Shown piece by piece: positions 23,018 to 34,247 of a DNA stretch of 64,000 nt. The notes under the pieces were generated by a model. It did no database searches, was not told the DNA's origin, and saw only the letters and a program-made list of their open reading frames with translations. The translations under genes were made by a program, and so were the position numbers. Origin of the DNA: Uranotaenia lowii (taxonomy: Eukaryota; Arthropoda; Insecta; Diptera; Culicidae); contig NC_073692.1 in NCBI RefSeq assembly GCF_029784155.1, positions 425,487,324 through 425,551,323 of the forward strand, written 5' to 3'. Position 1 is the stretch's first letter. Each line of letters opens with the position of its first letter.

Positions 23018-24892
23018 GGCACCCGTCGAAATGTGGAAAATCACCGACAGCGGAAGAGGCAGCGAGTCCGACTTTTCCAGGAGAAAAAGCGCCGCCTGGA
23101 GGAGGAGGAGCTCGAGGAGCTGGAGCAGCTGCATCGTTCCCAAGAAACACGAAAGTTCTATCAGAAACTCAACGCATCCCGCAAAGGCTTCGTGCCGCAA
23201 GCCGAAATGTGCCGGGATAAGGACGGGGGTATCCTGACGGACAATCGTGAGGTGATCAAAAGGTGGAAGCAGCACTTCGATGAACACCTGAACGGCGCAC
23301 ATGCAGGAGATCAAGACGGTGGGGGAAGGTATATCGCCGGCGTAGCCAACGACGAAGACGAGCCACTCCCAACGATGAGTGAAGTTAAGGAAGCCATTCG
23401 CCAGCTGAATAGAAACAAGTCGGCTGGGAAGGATGGCATCGCAGCTGAACTCATCAAAATGGGCCCGGACAGGTTGGCCGATTGCCTACACCGGTTGATA
23501 ACCCGGATCTGGGACATAGAACAGCTACCGGAGGAGTGGAAGGAGGGGGTAATATGCCCCATCTACAAGAAGGGCGACAAATTGGACTGTGAGAACTACC
23601 GAGCGATCACTGTCCTCAATGCCGCCTACAAAGTGTTGTCCCGAATCCTACTCCGCCGCCTAACGCCACAAGCAAACAGATTCGTGGGAAGTCATCAGGC
23701 CGGCTTCATGGAGGGACGGTCAACGACGGACCAGATATTGACATTACGGCAAATCCTCCAAAAATGCCGTGAACACCAAGTCCCTACGCATCATCTATTC
23801 ATCGACTTCAAAGCCGCATACGACACGATCGACCGTAACGAGCTATGGAAAATCATGGACGAGAACGGCTTTTCCGGGAAGCTGATCAGACTAATCAAGG
23901 CGACGATGGATGGAACGCAGTGCTGTGTGCGGATTACAGGTGAATTGTCGAGTTCATTCGAATCGCGCAGGGGGCTTCGACAAGGTGATGGTCTATCCTG
24001 CATGATGTTCAACGTGGCGCTAGAAGGTGTTATTCGACGAGCGGTGGGCGAAATGCGGGGCACGATTTTCAACAGATCCAGTCAACTTATCTGCTTTGCC
24101 GATGACATTGACATAGTCGGCAGATCATCTGCGGCGGTGGAAGAGATCTACCGCAAACTGAAACGCGAAGCAGGAAGGATTGGGTTGATGATTAATACGT
24201 CCAAGACGAAGTACATGCTGGCCTGCGGATCCGAGACCGACCGAACCCGCTTGTCCAGTAATAACAAGGTCACGATCGACGGCGACGAGCTGGAGATAGT
24301 CGAAGACTTTGTCTATCTCGGCTCACTGGTGACGGCAGACAATGACACCAGCCGTGAGATCCGGAGGCGAATTATCAGCGGAAGTCGTGCCTACTATGGA
24401 CTCCACAAGCAATTGCGGTCGAGAAGACTTAGCCCTCGCACGAAGTGTAACCTGTATATGACGCTTATTAGACCGGTTGTTCTCTACGGGCACGAGACAT
24501 GGATATTGCTCGAGGAGGACCTGCGTACACTCGGAGTATTCGAGCGACGAGTGTTAAGAATCATCTTTGGCGGCGTACAGGAGAACGGAGTGTGGAGGCG
24601 AAGGATGAACCACGAGCTCGCGCGACTCTACGGCGAACCCAGTATCCAGAAGGTGGTTAAGGCTGGCCGGATACGCTGGGCGGGACATGTTGCGAGAATG
24701 CCGGACGACTGTCCTGCAAAACAGGTGTTCGCTACGAATCCGGTAGGAACAAGACGAGCGGGGGCGCAACGAGCGAGTTGGTTAGACCAAGTGGAGCGTG
24801 ATCTGGCGAACGTGGGGTGCCCGAGAAATTGGAGAACGGTTGCTATGAACCGAGTGAATTTTAGGAATTATGTTCGTCAAGTTATGTCGTGA
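23009..24892 (+). CDS. RTE-like reverse transcriptase, uninterrupted frame lacking endonuclease (copy 3)
   Basis: A 627-codon open frame with no internal stop, opened by a TTG in the satellite, so translation from a native start is unlikely. Visible features: an Arg/Glu-rich linker (residues ~10-45), NKSAGKDG (~134), motif A FIDFKAAYDTID (~264), ITGELSSSFESRRGL then RQGDGLS (motif B, ~324), catalytic ICFADDIDIVG (FADD 363-366), SKTKYMLACG, and the C-terminal RIRWAGHVARMPDD segment. The polymerase core appears complete, but the endonuclease is missing, so the copy is not autonomous. It is the best-preserved reverse transcriptase in the window and a useful reference for the lesions of copies 1, 2 and 4. 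Confidence 0.8.
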   Translation: MQDGTRRNVENHRQRKRQRVRLFQEKKRRLEEEELEELEQLHRSQETRKFYQKLNASRKGFVPQAEMCRDKDGGILTDNREVIKRWKQHFDEHLNGAHAGDQDGGGRYIAGVANDEDEPLPTMSEVKEAIRQLNRNKSAGKDGIAAELIKMGPDRLADCLHRLITRIWDIEQLPEEWKEGVICPIYKKGDKLDCENYRAITVLNAAYKVLSRILLRRLTPQANRFVGSHQAGFMEGRSTTDQILTLRQILQKCREHQVPTHHLFIDFKAAYDTIDRNELWKIMDENGFSGKLIRLIKATMDGTQCCVRITGELSSSFESRRGLRQGDGLSCMMFNVALEGVIRRAVGEMRGTIFNRSSQLICFADDIDIVGRSSAAVEEIYRKLKREAGRIGLMINTSKTKYMLACGSETDRTRLSSNNKVTIDGDELEIVEDFVYLGSLVTADNDTSREIRRRIISGSRAYYGLHKQLRSRRLSPRTKCNLYMTLIRPVVLYGHETWILLEEDLRTLGVFERRVLRIIFGGVQENGVWRRRMNHELARLYGEPSIQKVVKAGRIRWAGHVARMPDDCPAKQVFATNPVGTRRAGAQRASWLDQVERDLANVGCPRNWRTVAMNRVNFRNYVRQVMS

Positions 24893-24922
24893 GACGGAAT
24901 ACTATGCAAATAAATAAAATAA
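23018..24922 (+). mobile_element. RTE-like retrotransposon, copy 3 (5'-truncated, intact RT)
   Basis: 5'-truncated at the same satellite junction as copy 2, but without the 69-bp deletion or the frameshift. The 3' end reads ATGCAAATAAATAAAATAATG and passes into satellite block 4. It differs from copies 1 and 2 at scattered positions in its 3' half, so it is one of the two parents of copy 2. Confidence 0.88.
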
Positions 24923-25600
24923 TGGCTTGCAAGAAAATAATACCAATTGTTTTAAATTAAACTAAATAAAAGATGGTTTTCAAGAGGACAAGTCCTCATT
25001 GATTTTGAATGAAATTGAATAATAGATGCCTTGCAAGAGGGGAATTCCCCATTGATTTTGAGTGGATTAAATAATAGATGGCTTGCAAGAGGAGAAGTCC
25101 CCATTGTTTTGAATAAAATTAAATAAAAGATGGCTAACTTGAAGACAAGTCTCCATTGATTTGAATGAAATTTAATAAAAGTTAGCTTGTTAGCTGTTCT
25201 CCGTTATTTTAGTATAAAATTAAATAAAAGATGGCTTGAAAGAGGATCAGTCCCTATTGTTTTGAATGAAAGTAATAAAAAGATAACTTGCAAGGGTACA
25301 AGTCCCCATTATTTTTTAATGAAATTCTATAAAAGATGGCTTGCAAGAGGACAAGTCCCAAATGTTGTGAATTAAATAAAATAAAAGATGGTTTGCTGGA
25401 GGACAAATCCCAATTGTTTTGAATTAAATAAAATAAAAGCTGGTTTGCAAGAGGACAAGTTCCAATTGTTTTGAATTAAAATAAATAAAAGATGGTTTGC
25501 AAAAGGACAAGTCCCTATTGTTTATGAGTGAAATTAAATGAAACATGGCTCGCAAGAGGAGAAGTCCCCATTGTTATGAATGACCTTGAATTAAATAAAA
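24923..25600 (+). repeat. ~52-bp satellite array, block 4
   Basis: About 13-14 more diverged units following RTE copy 3 and fading out near 25600 (last clear core GAGGAGAAGTCCCCATTG). Unit variants differ from blocks 2 and 3, so this is the original right flank and not another duplicate. Confidence 0.9.
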
Positions 25601-27698
25601 CGAAAAAAATCGCTCGTTTTTTCTCGAAACAGTGATGTTGGTGCATTCGCCGAATTCAAAATTCGTTTCAGAAATGTTCGTTATCCTGAATTGGAAGGTC
25701 TCACACGTTAAATCATGCATTCATGTGAATAAATGGTTTCGGAATCATAGCTCACTTACGCCTGTTCTAATTTCTGTGATTTTTAGCAAGTCAAAATAAT
25801 GGTTTTTTATAATTTAATCAGACAGAACTAGTGCTCCATCATCGAACTCTCGATTTTTCGAGTGAGAATTAATTGAATTTTGTTGTTTTGTTCCTTAGTT
25901 ATCTTTAACTCTTTTATACATAAGGTTGTTTTAAATAACAATACCTTGTATCAAAAATTCTCGAAAAGCTTTAAATATTTTTTTTGAGTAGTGACAAATA
26001 TTTTGCTAAAAATTAAAATGAATCAATTACTAATTTTTTATTTTTGCGTGAGAAATTTCAGAAGATGTGCAAAAAAAAAAATTAAAATAAAAATGGAAAA
26101 TAAAATTTGAAAAAAAATAGTTTTTGTTGGAAAATTGCATTTTTTGACAAATTTGAAAAAATTAACAAACACTTTAGTCTTTATCAATAACATCTACCTA
26201 CCTCCTGCTCTAAATGAACAAAGCTTGATTGAAATTTTGAAAATAATATTAAAATAGATAAACTATTTAAAAACAATTTTTTGGATAATTCAATTGGGAT
26301 TTTAGAATTCCTCCCCCATTGAATGCATTATGCACTTCTTGTTGAGCTTCGATAACTTTCAAACCGTGAGCTACGAAATGCCGAATTATGTGTTTATAAG
26401 TAAATTTAATAAACAACGAAGAACTACCTATTAGAAGGGGGGGTGAACGATTCGGAGATAAATTATTTTCTATAACATTTATGTTCGAACAGAGCGTACA
26501 TAAATAATAATAAAAAAAATATGTCAGTACCGTGTAATTATTTATGATCCAGTTCTTAACATTTAATGTTTTTAATTTTCAAACACAATTTTCGAAAATA
26601 AGACGTAGAATTTGGCAACTTTAAGAAGCTTTTGTAAGGGATTTTGAAGACTTCATAAAAAAACCTAAGCGTATTAACTTCAATCGGCAAGTTATAAGCT
26701 AATTATTTGGAATCACCAGTATAACCATTTAAAACACTGCTCAAAATGTTTCAATTTTTCAACAATAAAAGTGATTAATTTTGCGGTTCTCCTACTCTTG
26801 TAAGCTCGATTAACACTCCAGATTTAAGAGAAGAATCTGAAAAAAAAAGAAAAAAATCAATGTAATATACATTTTCCAGCACAAGTTTTCGTGCCATCAA
26901 AAAATTATGAATTAAAATTTATTTCACAATTATAATCATGTGATGATTTTTGTTTATTTTAAAATCTTGATTATTAATGAACAAAATCATTAAAACAAAT
27001 TCAGAGATTTATTTTATATTTGTGATTATCACCTGATTTGTGTTTCTGAATTGATCTTGATTCAGAATGAAATTATAATTTTGATCAAGAATCTAAATTA
27101 TGAAGCTGAGACTTCTTGCAATTTGAATCCTCAATGAAATTCTTATATTGATATTTTGATATTTATTACAGAACTTAACTTCGAGCTCAATGTTAATCTG
27201 AATTCCGCATTTTTCTTTCAGTTTCAATTTTTAACCAAAAAGCATAGTTCGTATCAGAATGCTGTTTTAAAAAGCTTTTTCTTCAATTATTTATTCAAAA
27301 TTTCACTTGTAAATCTTAACGAAAATTTTTAACCATGAAACTGCTCATATTTTCCAATCCTGAATCACCATTTTGAAACTTTCTAATGTTTCAATTCTGC
27401 CTAAGAATTAATGGTTAACATTTAATTTTTCAAATCTTCAAACTGATTTGTATGTTTAAATATTTTCTTTACGCACTCCGAAATGATAAATTCGGAAGTT
27501 AGAAGTTGCATATAAATTTAATTTTAAATGCTTGACTATGACTCAAATCAGAGTAATGATTCAAACTGAAAATCTAGATCAGATACAGAATCCAAAATTA
27601 AATTACAGACATCGATAATCGAACTTCGACATCCGGAATGATTCTTCCTAAGCTTACCAAATAATTTTTCGCATGTATCCGTCCGGGCAAATCTGAGG
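25601..27698. other. AT-rich intergenic DNA, nothing recognised
   Basis: Very AT-rich, with many stops in all frames. I see no gene, RNA gene or clear repeat boundary. Confidence 0.5.
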
Positions 27699-27700
27699 TA

Positions 27701-28508
27701 CCGTAAACTGGGGGAACTTTGATCAGCGGGGTAACTTTGATCAACATGAAATTCAAACAGATAATCATCATTAACTTTGTATATTGTTAAAACATCTGAA
27801 AACTGTTCACTACCTTTGAAAGTCTAAAAATTAAATTACAAATCAGCTTAATTTGGTTTTTATTTGGAGATTTTTTATGTTATTTAAAATATAATTTTAA
27901 AATCTTAAAATATCTGGTTTTTTGAAGGCTCACAAACAAACATCTCGGTCATTCTCCTTAAAGAAAAGCCCGTATAAAAAAAATGGCCTATCAAACGGTT
28001 TAGTTTGAAGAAAAAAAAACCTAGGAACAAAGTGAGGACTTAGGAAATTGCATGAAGATAAAATTTCATTTGTTTTTTAGGCAAAAAAAAATATTGAGAA
28101 ATGATTATAATGTTTGCCCCTAAATGTACGCAGCATCATTGTCCATCTTTTGAGTATATTTGTTTTTGAAAGAAAATGTTGAAAAATTAAATTGAGTCCA
28201 AACAAAAAATAACTGTTATCGACGTTTTGAGCCTTCTGTGCTAAATGACACCAAAAGAATAAATTTGAAGATGTTGAGATACTTAAAAACCTTAGTGATC
28301 AAAATTACCCGAAACTCGAAATCTGGTTTTGTGACAAACATTTAATCATAACCATCAATGTCGTTTGAATTATTTGCAATCAATAACCATGTTAAATAAT
28401 CCTCCCCTTAGTAAGTGTTTTAAAGCTTTGAGGTATTACGAAAAAGCAACCCTTCCCAATATATTCAAAAATGAATGAAAAAAGTGATCAAAGTCCCCCA
28501 GTTTACAG
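27701..28508. mobile_element. TA-flanked MITE with ~24-bp inverted ends
   Basis: Left end CCGTAAACTGGGGGAACTTT and right end (reverse complement) CTGTAAACTGGGGGACTTTG are inverted repeats continuing into GATCA. TA precedes (27699-27700) and follows (28509-28510). The ~808-bp interior is AT-rich and non-coding. TA duplication and size fit a Tc1/mariner-type non-autonomous element. GGGGAACTTTGATCA also occurs alone at ~6130, a probable relic. Confidence 0.75.
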
Positions 28509-28510
28509 TA

Positions 28511-30589
28511 ATTTATCTAAATCCTTATAAAATTCAGCTATTTAATTTCAAAATGTTCACTTCAAACACTAGAAATGATGTTTTTTAAACATGTAAGCCA
28601 GTTTTAAGTGATATTTTATTCATCCAATAAATCTTTCATGTTAATTTTGATAAAATTTGCTCTAAATGTTTATGTTTGCTGCAAAAAAAACTTAATACAT
28701 TTTACTGAATTTTAATTTGTATTCGATTTAACAAATAAAGTAAATAAATTTGGATAATCTTGCAAGCTTAGCAAGCAATCTTATTGTAATTCAATATTCG
28801 AGACTAAATTTCAATCAACAAATGAGAATATTTTTTGAAAAACTGTAGAACAATTGTGAATTTGGGATAAAGTTTCGAGGTTTTTCCCCTAAATCCAAAT
28901 GATTGTTTCTCTTCAAACATTTTAGTCATTCATCTAAATTTGATTCAAAATTTGAAACTTCGATATAAGAGGAGAACATTATGCTTGGCATTTTTTTTAT
29001 CCTCACGGAGGGGAGATTTAAGCCCAAGACCCTCTCCCTCCTTCCCTTTTTGTGGTCATGGTGAGTCATAATATTTTAATATGAAAAAAAAAAATATTTA
29101 GAGACCCATTTTCGGAAAGAGTAGCTTCAAGAAAAAAATCTTCGTAGGTACTTTAAAGAGAATTGATATAGTATAATTAAGTTTTGAAACGTGGATTATT
29201 GAATTTTCGATATTATCTTGAAAACCTCTTTATAAAAAATCCTTAAATGAATGTTTTGAGAAAAAAATTAAAAAAAGTCTACAATTTTTGATACGATTGC
29301 CGATTGGGTTCCACAAAAAATACTCCAGCATAAAAATTTGAATTTTATGTACAATACCATACAACATTTTTTAAGAATTGTATGGATCATAAGAAATTTA
29401 CAAAGATAAAATGTTCTAGAAAAATGTGCCAAATAGAGCAAAACAACAATGCTTAAAGCTCAAAAAAATTTTAAAAAAATTGTTTGAGTTATTGAACTGT
29501 GATAGAAAATTTTTACAAAATTTGTCTTGAAGATCTTTTTTCATCACTTAAAAATGCTCCTGACATGGAAAAATCATAACAAAAATATTTATTCCATCCA
29601 ATACATCAATCGTTCGAGTGTAGCTTGAGTGAATTTCAGAATACCATGTTTTAAAAGCAATGGAAAACTCTCAAATGTTTTCAGAATTTTTTTTTCTAAA
29701 ATGTTTATAATGAGTACAATTGATCCCTAGAGTTCAAAACAGTATATTTTTCTTCTGAATGGATCATGATCATTTCTGATTGCGAGATTTCTATTATTCA
29801 TCCAATAAATTTTATTTATTTAACAATTGTTGGAAAAAAGGCTGATATAATTAATTTTATCTTAGTTATAGAAAATAGCGCCTTTAAGTATGCAATGTTA
29901 TAAGGGTTGAGACAAAGTTATAGAATTTTCTTCTTCTGACAGTTAGAAATTGTGAAATAATAACAAACATGATCAAAACAGTCAATTTTCATTCTATATT
30001 GAGCCTCCTTCTATAGAGGATCAAGTCTCCCTTAACTTAAAAAATATCACAATTTTTTTACTCCCACAAAAATGCTTCTAGTTCATCTACGGGTTAAAGT
30101 ATCGTTCTATTTTTTGGAGCATATAAACTTGAAGTTAAACGCTGTCAGAAAATGTAAAAAGGTGCGAGTTGATAAATTTTTCCAAAAAATTATGGTGAAA
30201 AGAGGATCAAGTATCCCTACTCTCCCCTATAAGAAAAGAATTTTTTATACAATTTTTTAGATAATTGCATAACCACGGACGCTGTATGATTTCATGTATA
30301 AAGGTTTTCGGTTGTAGTTATTGTGGTGACCGATAAAGGAATTTCCAATTCACATCGTTTTCATTTTCGAAACTCACTAGGACACACCGCGCACAATCTT
30401 TCCTTCTCAAAAGACGCCAAAAGAATGACCGTTCTTTCTCCCATTCCGTTATAACATTTTTCTACACGCACACTCACTCAAAACTCTCCGAATGAAGTCT
30501 GTTCAATGTATTCCGCTGATTTCGATCAATTGGAACTTTACAAATGTTGCAGTTCATTCGAGTGCATACTCCGTGATGCCAGGAAATTA
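28511..30589. other. AT-rich intergenic DNA, nothing firm
   Basis: No gene seen. Similar phrases resembling GAGGATCAAGTCTCCC near 30017 and GAGGATCAAGTATCCC near 30200 hint at another small degenerate repeat, without definable ends. Confidence 0.4.
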
Positions 30590-31917
30590 TCTATATATAT
30601 ATATAAAAAGCAATTTCTGTATGTTTGTTTGTTTGTTTGTTTGTTTGTTTGTTTGTTTGTTTGTTTGTTTGTCCTCTATAGACTCAGCCGTCTTAAGAGC
30701 TAGAGAGCTGAAATTTGGCATGGATGTTCATTAGAACCAGGAATGATGAAAAATGTTTTTAGATTTTCGGATGACCCCTTCTGGAGGGGGTCGTCCATAG
30801 AAGACAAATATTGTTTTCGCGATATTGACGTTAGTTTTTGTTGGATCGTGTTGAAAATTTGCACATGAGTGTTTTGAAAGATGAACAATTGATTTCAGGT
30901 ACCAAATTTTGTGTAAGGGGTCAGCCAAAGGGTTCGTCCATATTAACTGTTAGTTGTTTTAGCAATATTGACGTTATTATACATCGTATTCATATGAAAA
31001 TTGGTACATGATAGTTTTGAGTGACGAGCAATCGATTTGAGGTATCAAATTCAGTGTAAGGGGCCGGCAAAAGGGGTCGTCCATATTAAATTTTCAGTAT
31101 CTTAGTGATATTGACGTTTTTATACATCAGATTGGGATGAAAGTTTTCCCATAAGAGTTATTAGGGACAAACAACTGATTTCACTTATCCAAACGAAAAT
31201 CAGGGGTCGGCCAAAGGGGTCGTCCATATTAACTATTCACTGTTGATATGATATTGTCGTTATTATACATCGGATTCAGACGAAAATTGGTACACGAGAG
31301 TTTTGAGAGATGAGCAATGGATTTCAGGTATTGAATTCAGTGTAAGGGGCCGGCAAAAGGTGTCGTCCATATAAACCTTTAAATATTTTTGCATTATCGT
31401 CGTTATTACCCTTCGGATTGGGATGAAAATTTGCACACGGTAGTTTTCAGGGACGGGCAATCGATTGCAGATGTCAAATCTTTAGCCAGGGGTCGACGAA
31501 AGGGGTCGTCCATAATTATTAATTTTTCACTGTTTTTAGCAATATTGGCGTTATTTTACAATGGATTGCTTTGAAAATTTTCACACGGGAGTTTTGAGGG
31601 AAGGGCAATCGATTTCAGATCAAAGATTATATAAGAGCCCCCGAAAGGAGTTTAGCTTTTTGGCAATAATTAAGTTTTCATGCAATGATTTAGTCGAAAT
31701 TTATACACGTGGTTTTTTGGCACGGTCAATTGATTACTGATTTCAAATTTAGTAGCAGACGACAGACAAAGAGATTATCCAATATTTTTGCAATAATTAC
31801 TTAACAATGAATTCAAAAGTGTATTTGGAAAATGCTTGGCATTTGACTTTTATACAAACTATTCATGACATATTCCAAGTTGAAAGCGAAACGGAGTTTG
31901 TATGGGATCAGCTAGTA
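30590..31917 (-). repeat. Copy C of the 142-bp-period repeat family (inverted)
   Basis: The reverse complement of copy B at 8391-9538. It starts (plus strand) with (TA)n, GCAATTTCTGTATG and a long (TTTG)n run at ~30624-30671, and ends GGGATCAGCTAGTA at ~31916. Cores of the GGGGTCGTCC type recur near 30790, 30935, 31075, 31220, 31363 and 31505, again ~142 bp apart. The same order and number of subunits as copy B shows that the periodic body is an inherited part of the family. Small open frames here are spurious. Confidence 0.78.
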
Positions 31918-34247
31918 CTTAATAACTTTTCAAGAATAGTGAAACTCACTTATAATTAGTGTATTTTTCTTCACTACTGTATTCTTGCCTTTACCCACCA
32001 CAGTTATTACACACTTCAACCATTTTTTTCCTTAAGTTTGAAACATTTTTTGACTATTTCATAGCAAGAGATAGCAAATAATTGAGATATTTCAATTTAC
32101 TAGAAAATTAAACGATGTCCTGTAATATACTTTTCTATATTTATTGTTGATTTTTTTCCCCTAAAGCCACCTTTAGACGGGGTACATTTTCTCTCTTCTA
32201 CTCAACTTAGGATCCTAACGCGAGGTTGGGTTTGAGAGCGTCAAACATCTTCATTATTTGCGAACAGTTGCTCAAAAACCATAGACACAGCATTCACCAC
32301 CTTCAGTACTTGCCGCCTGCCGCCCTCAAAAGTAATGAACTAGACGTACTCAATGAGAGACAAAATTACGCAAAATTGCATGATCCCGCCAACGAGTTCT
32401 CAAAAGCATCAAACAAGGCTGCAACTGCAAGCTTCTGCCCAATGCAATAGCTTCTAGCCAAGGTTGTCGACGGACGAAAACGGAGCAAATTGTGAGTTGC
32501 TGAGAAGCCGAGGGAAAAATATGAACATAATTTTGCGCGAAAGCATCGTCGTAATTGCCAACATATAACTGACAAATCCTTCAGCCATCGGTCGTACATT
32601 TCGAGTCACGTGTGGGTGCAAAACGCAAACAGAGCAAATTTAGTTGGGGGACCCAAAAGGCTTCCCATGATCGGTTGTTACTCACTTACAAGGCTGAGAA
32701 AAGGAGCGTCGGAGTCCGTCATCAAGTTGAAGGGGGGTGGTTGAAATGGTTTGGCGAAAAACACTCCCCTCGGAGGCTTATTTCTGAGCCACGTTTTCGG
32801 TCAATCAACATTCAAAACTTATTCCGCCTCAAGTATCATTATTTATTAACAAGCTAATTGATTGAGCTGCAAAATGCCGAACCTACCATTTTATGCGTCG
32901 CCATCGTTGAAGTCGTCGTCTCGTTATTATGTTGCTGCTGGTGCTGTCGAAACATTTTCAATTTACCACAACGCTACCAACTGTGGACGCCATATCTGAT
33001 CTTGGAAAGGAGATAGAGAGCGAAAGAGAGTTGCTTGTTTTGTTGGTAATTAGTTTGGTAAATAATTTGACTAATTTCTGGTTTGAAGTTGCCGGCGGAT
33101 ATTTTGCTGAAATTTGTTTATTGGCTTGAGGCCTTATGCTCAACAGAAGTTAGGCTGTTTGTGAGTCCCTGTTACGTTCTTCAAAAATTCATAGGCGATT
33201 AGAATGATTATTTTCAAAACAGAGTTGACTGCATATTTCTTCCATTCATGTAAACAAAAATTGCATCCTCTGGGTCATTTCAATTTAGTTGTGACCCACT
33301 TAAGTATGACATGTGAAACACTGTTCTGCGGTTTTCGAAGATGTTACACCGGTACAGTAAGTAACAAATAAACGCCCTCGAAGGAGAAGAAAAATGTGTC
33401 TGTACTCGGAAAGCAGCAGCACGACAAAATTTTTCATCCTTTTGAGGCCAAGCGATATCGCCAATGGATTGTCCATGGGTATTTTTTTCCTTCAACCAAT
33501 TCTGTTTTGCTCAGCGATGTTGTAGAAGCTTGCGATGTATAATGACTCCATATCCTTGTACATTTTTCAGATAAAGGCTTATCTTAACGGCGCTTTTTAT
33601 TTGCTTAAATTTGCTTGTAGGTCATAATTTGTGAAACTTTATTAAACTTTCGCGCATGTAAGGCTCTGGCTCAGGGTTTGCGGTCTTTGCGGGTTTCGGG
33701 AGGGCAACCAATCATTCGATGCGTCCGTTGGCGTTTATTGTTCGGTTTTTCGGTTGTTATTTATTCGAGCTCCGTATTCGAGCAGACGGTTCCAGGCGAA
33801 ATTCGAGAGAGATATTCCTCAGCATCCCCCAAAACCAGAAGTATGAAAGAAGCGACGCGACGCTTCCACACAGTAATATGGATGCAAATGATGAGGATGA
33901 TGGCGATGATGATGATGCGGCTGCGACGATAATTTTTATCTTAACGATGAATGCTCGTTGAATCTCGTTGATTTAATACGATCATTATGTTTGGTTTATG
34001 GGCGCAACAAAGCTATCGAATCGGAGGTGACAATAGCAGAAGTCTACAATGTCATTTTTTTCTCCCTTTTTGCTGGCGTGTTATTTTTATCGTGACTTTG
34101 TGTAAATCGAATGACATATTTTTCAAATTATCTCATCGAACGGCGGTGCGAGTAAATTCAAAATAATGGCAATGTCCTCTCGATGCGAACAATAACAAAT
34201 TGAATGAACTTATTTCAAAATATATGTATTATGATTTGGAATCATTA
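31918..34247. other. Intergenic; unique, more balanced DNA at 32.2-34.1 kb
   Basis: No recognised gene. From ~32200 the composition is less AT-rich, with a GAT-rich run at ~33885-33925. Several 60-85-codon open frames exist but none resembles a known domain or shows paired splice signals I trust. This may be conserved non-coding DNA near or within a large gene. Confidence 0.35.

Noticed and set aside
14741..25600. CRISPR-like array interpretation of the 52-bp repeats
   Set aside because: Units are contiguous with no unique spacers, the DNA is clearly eukaryotic and transposon-rich, and no cas-like genes exist.
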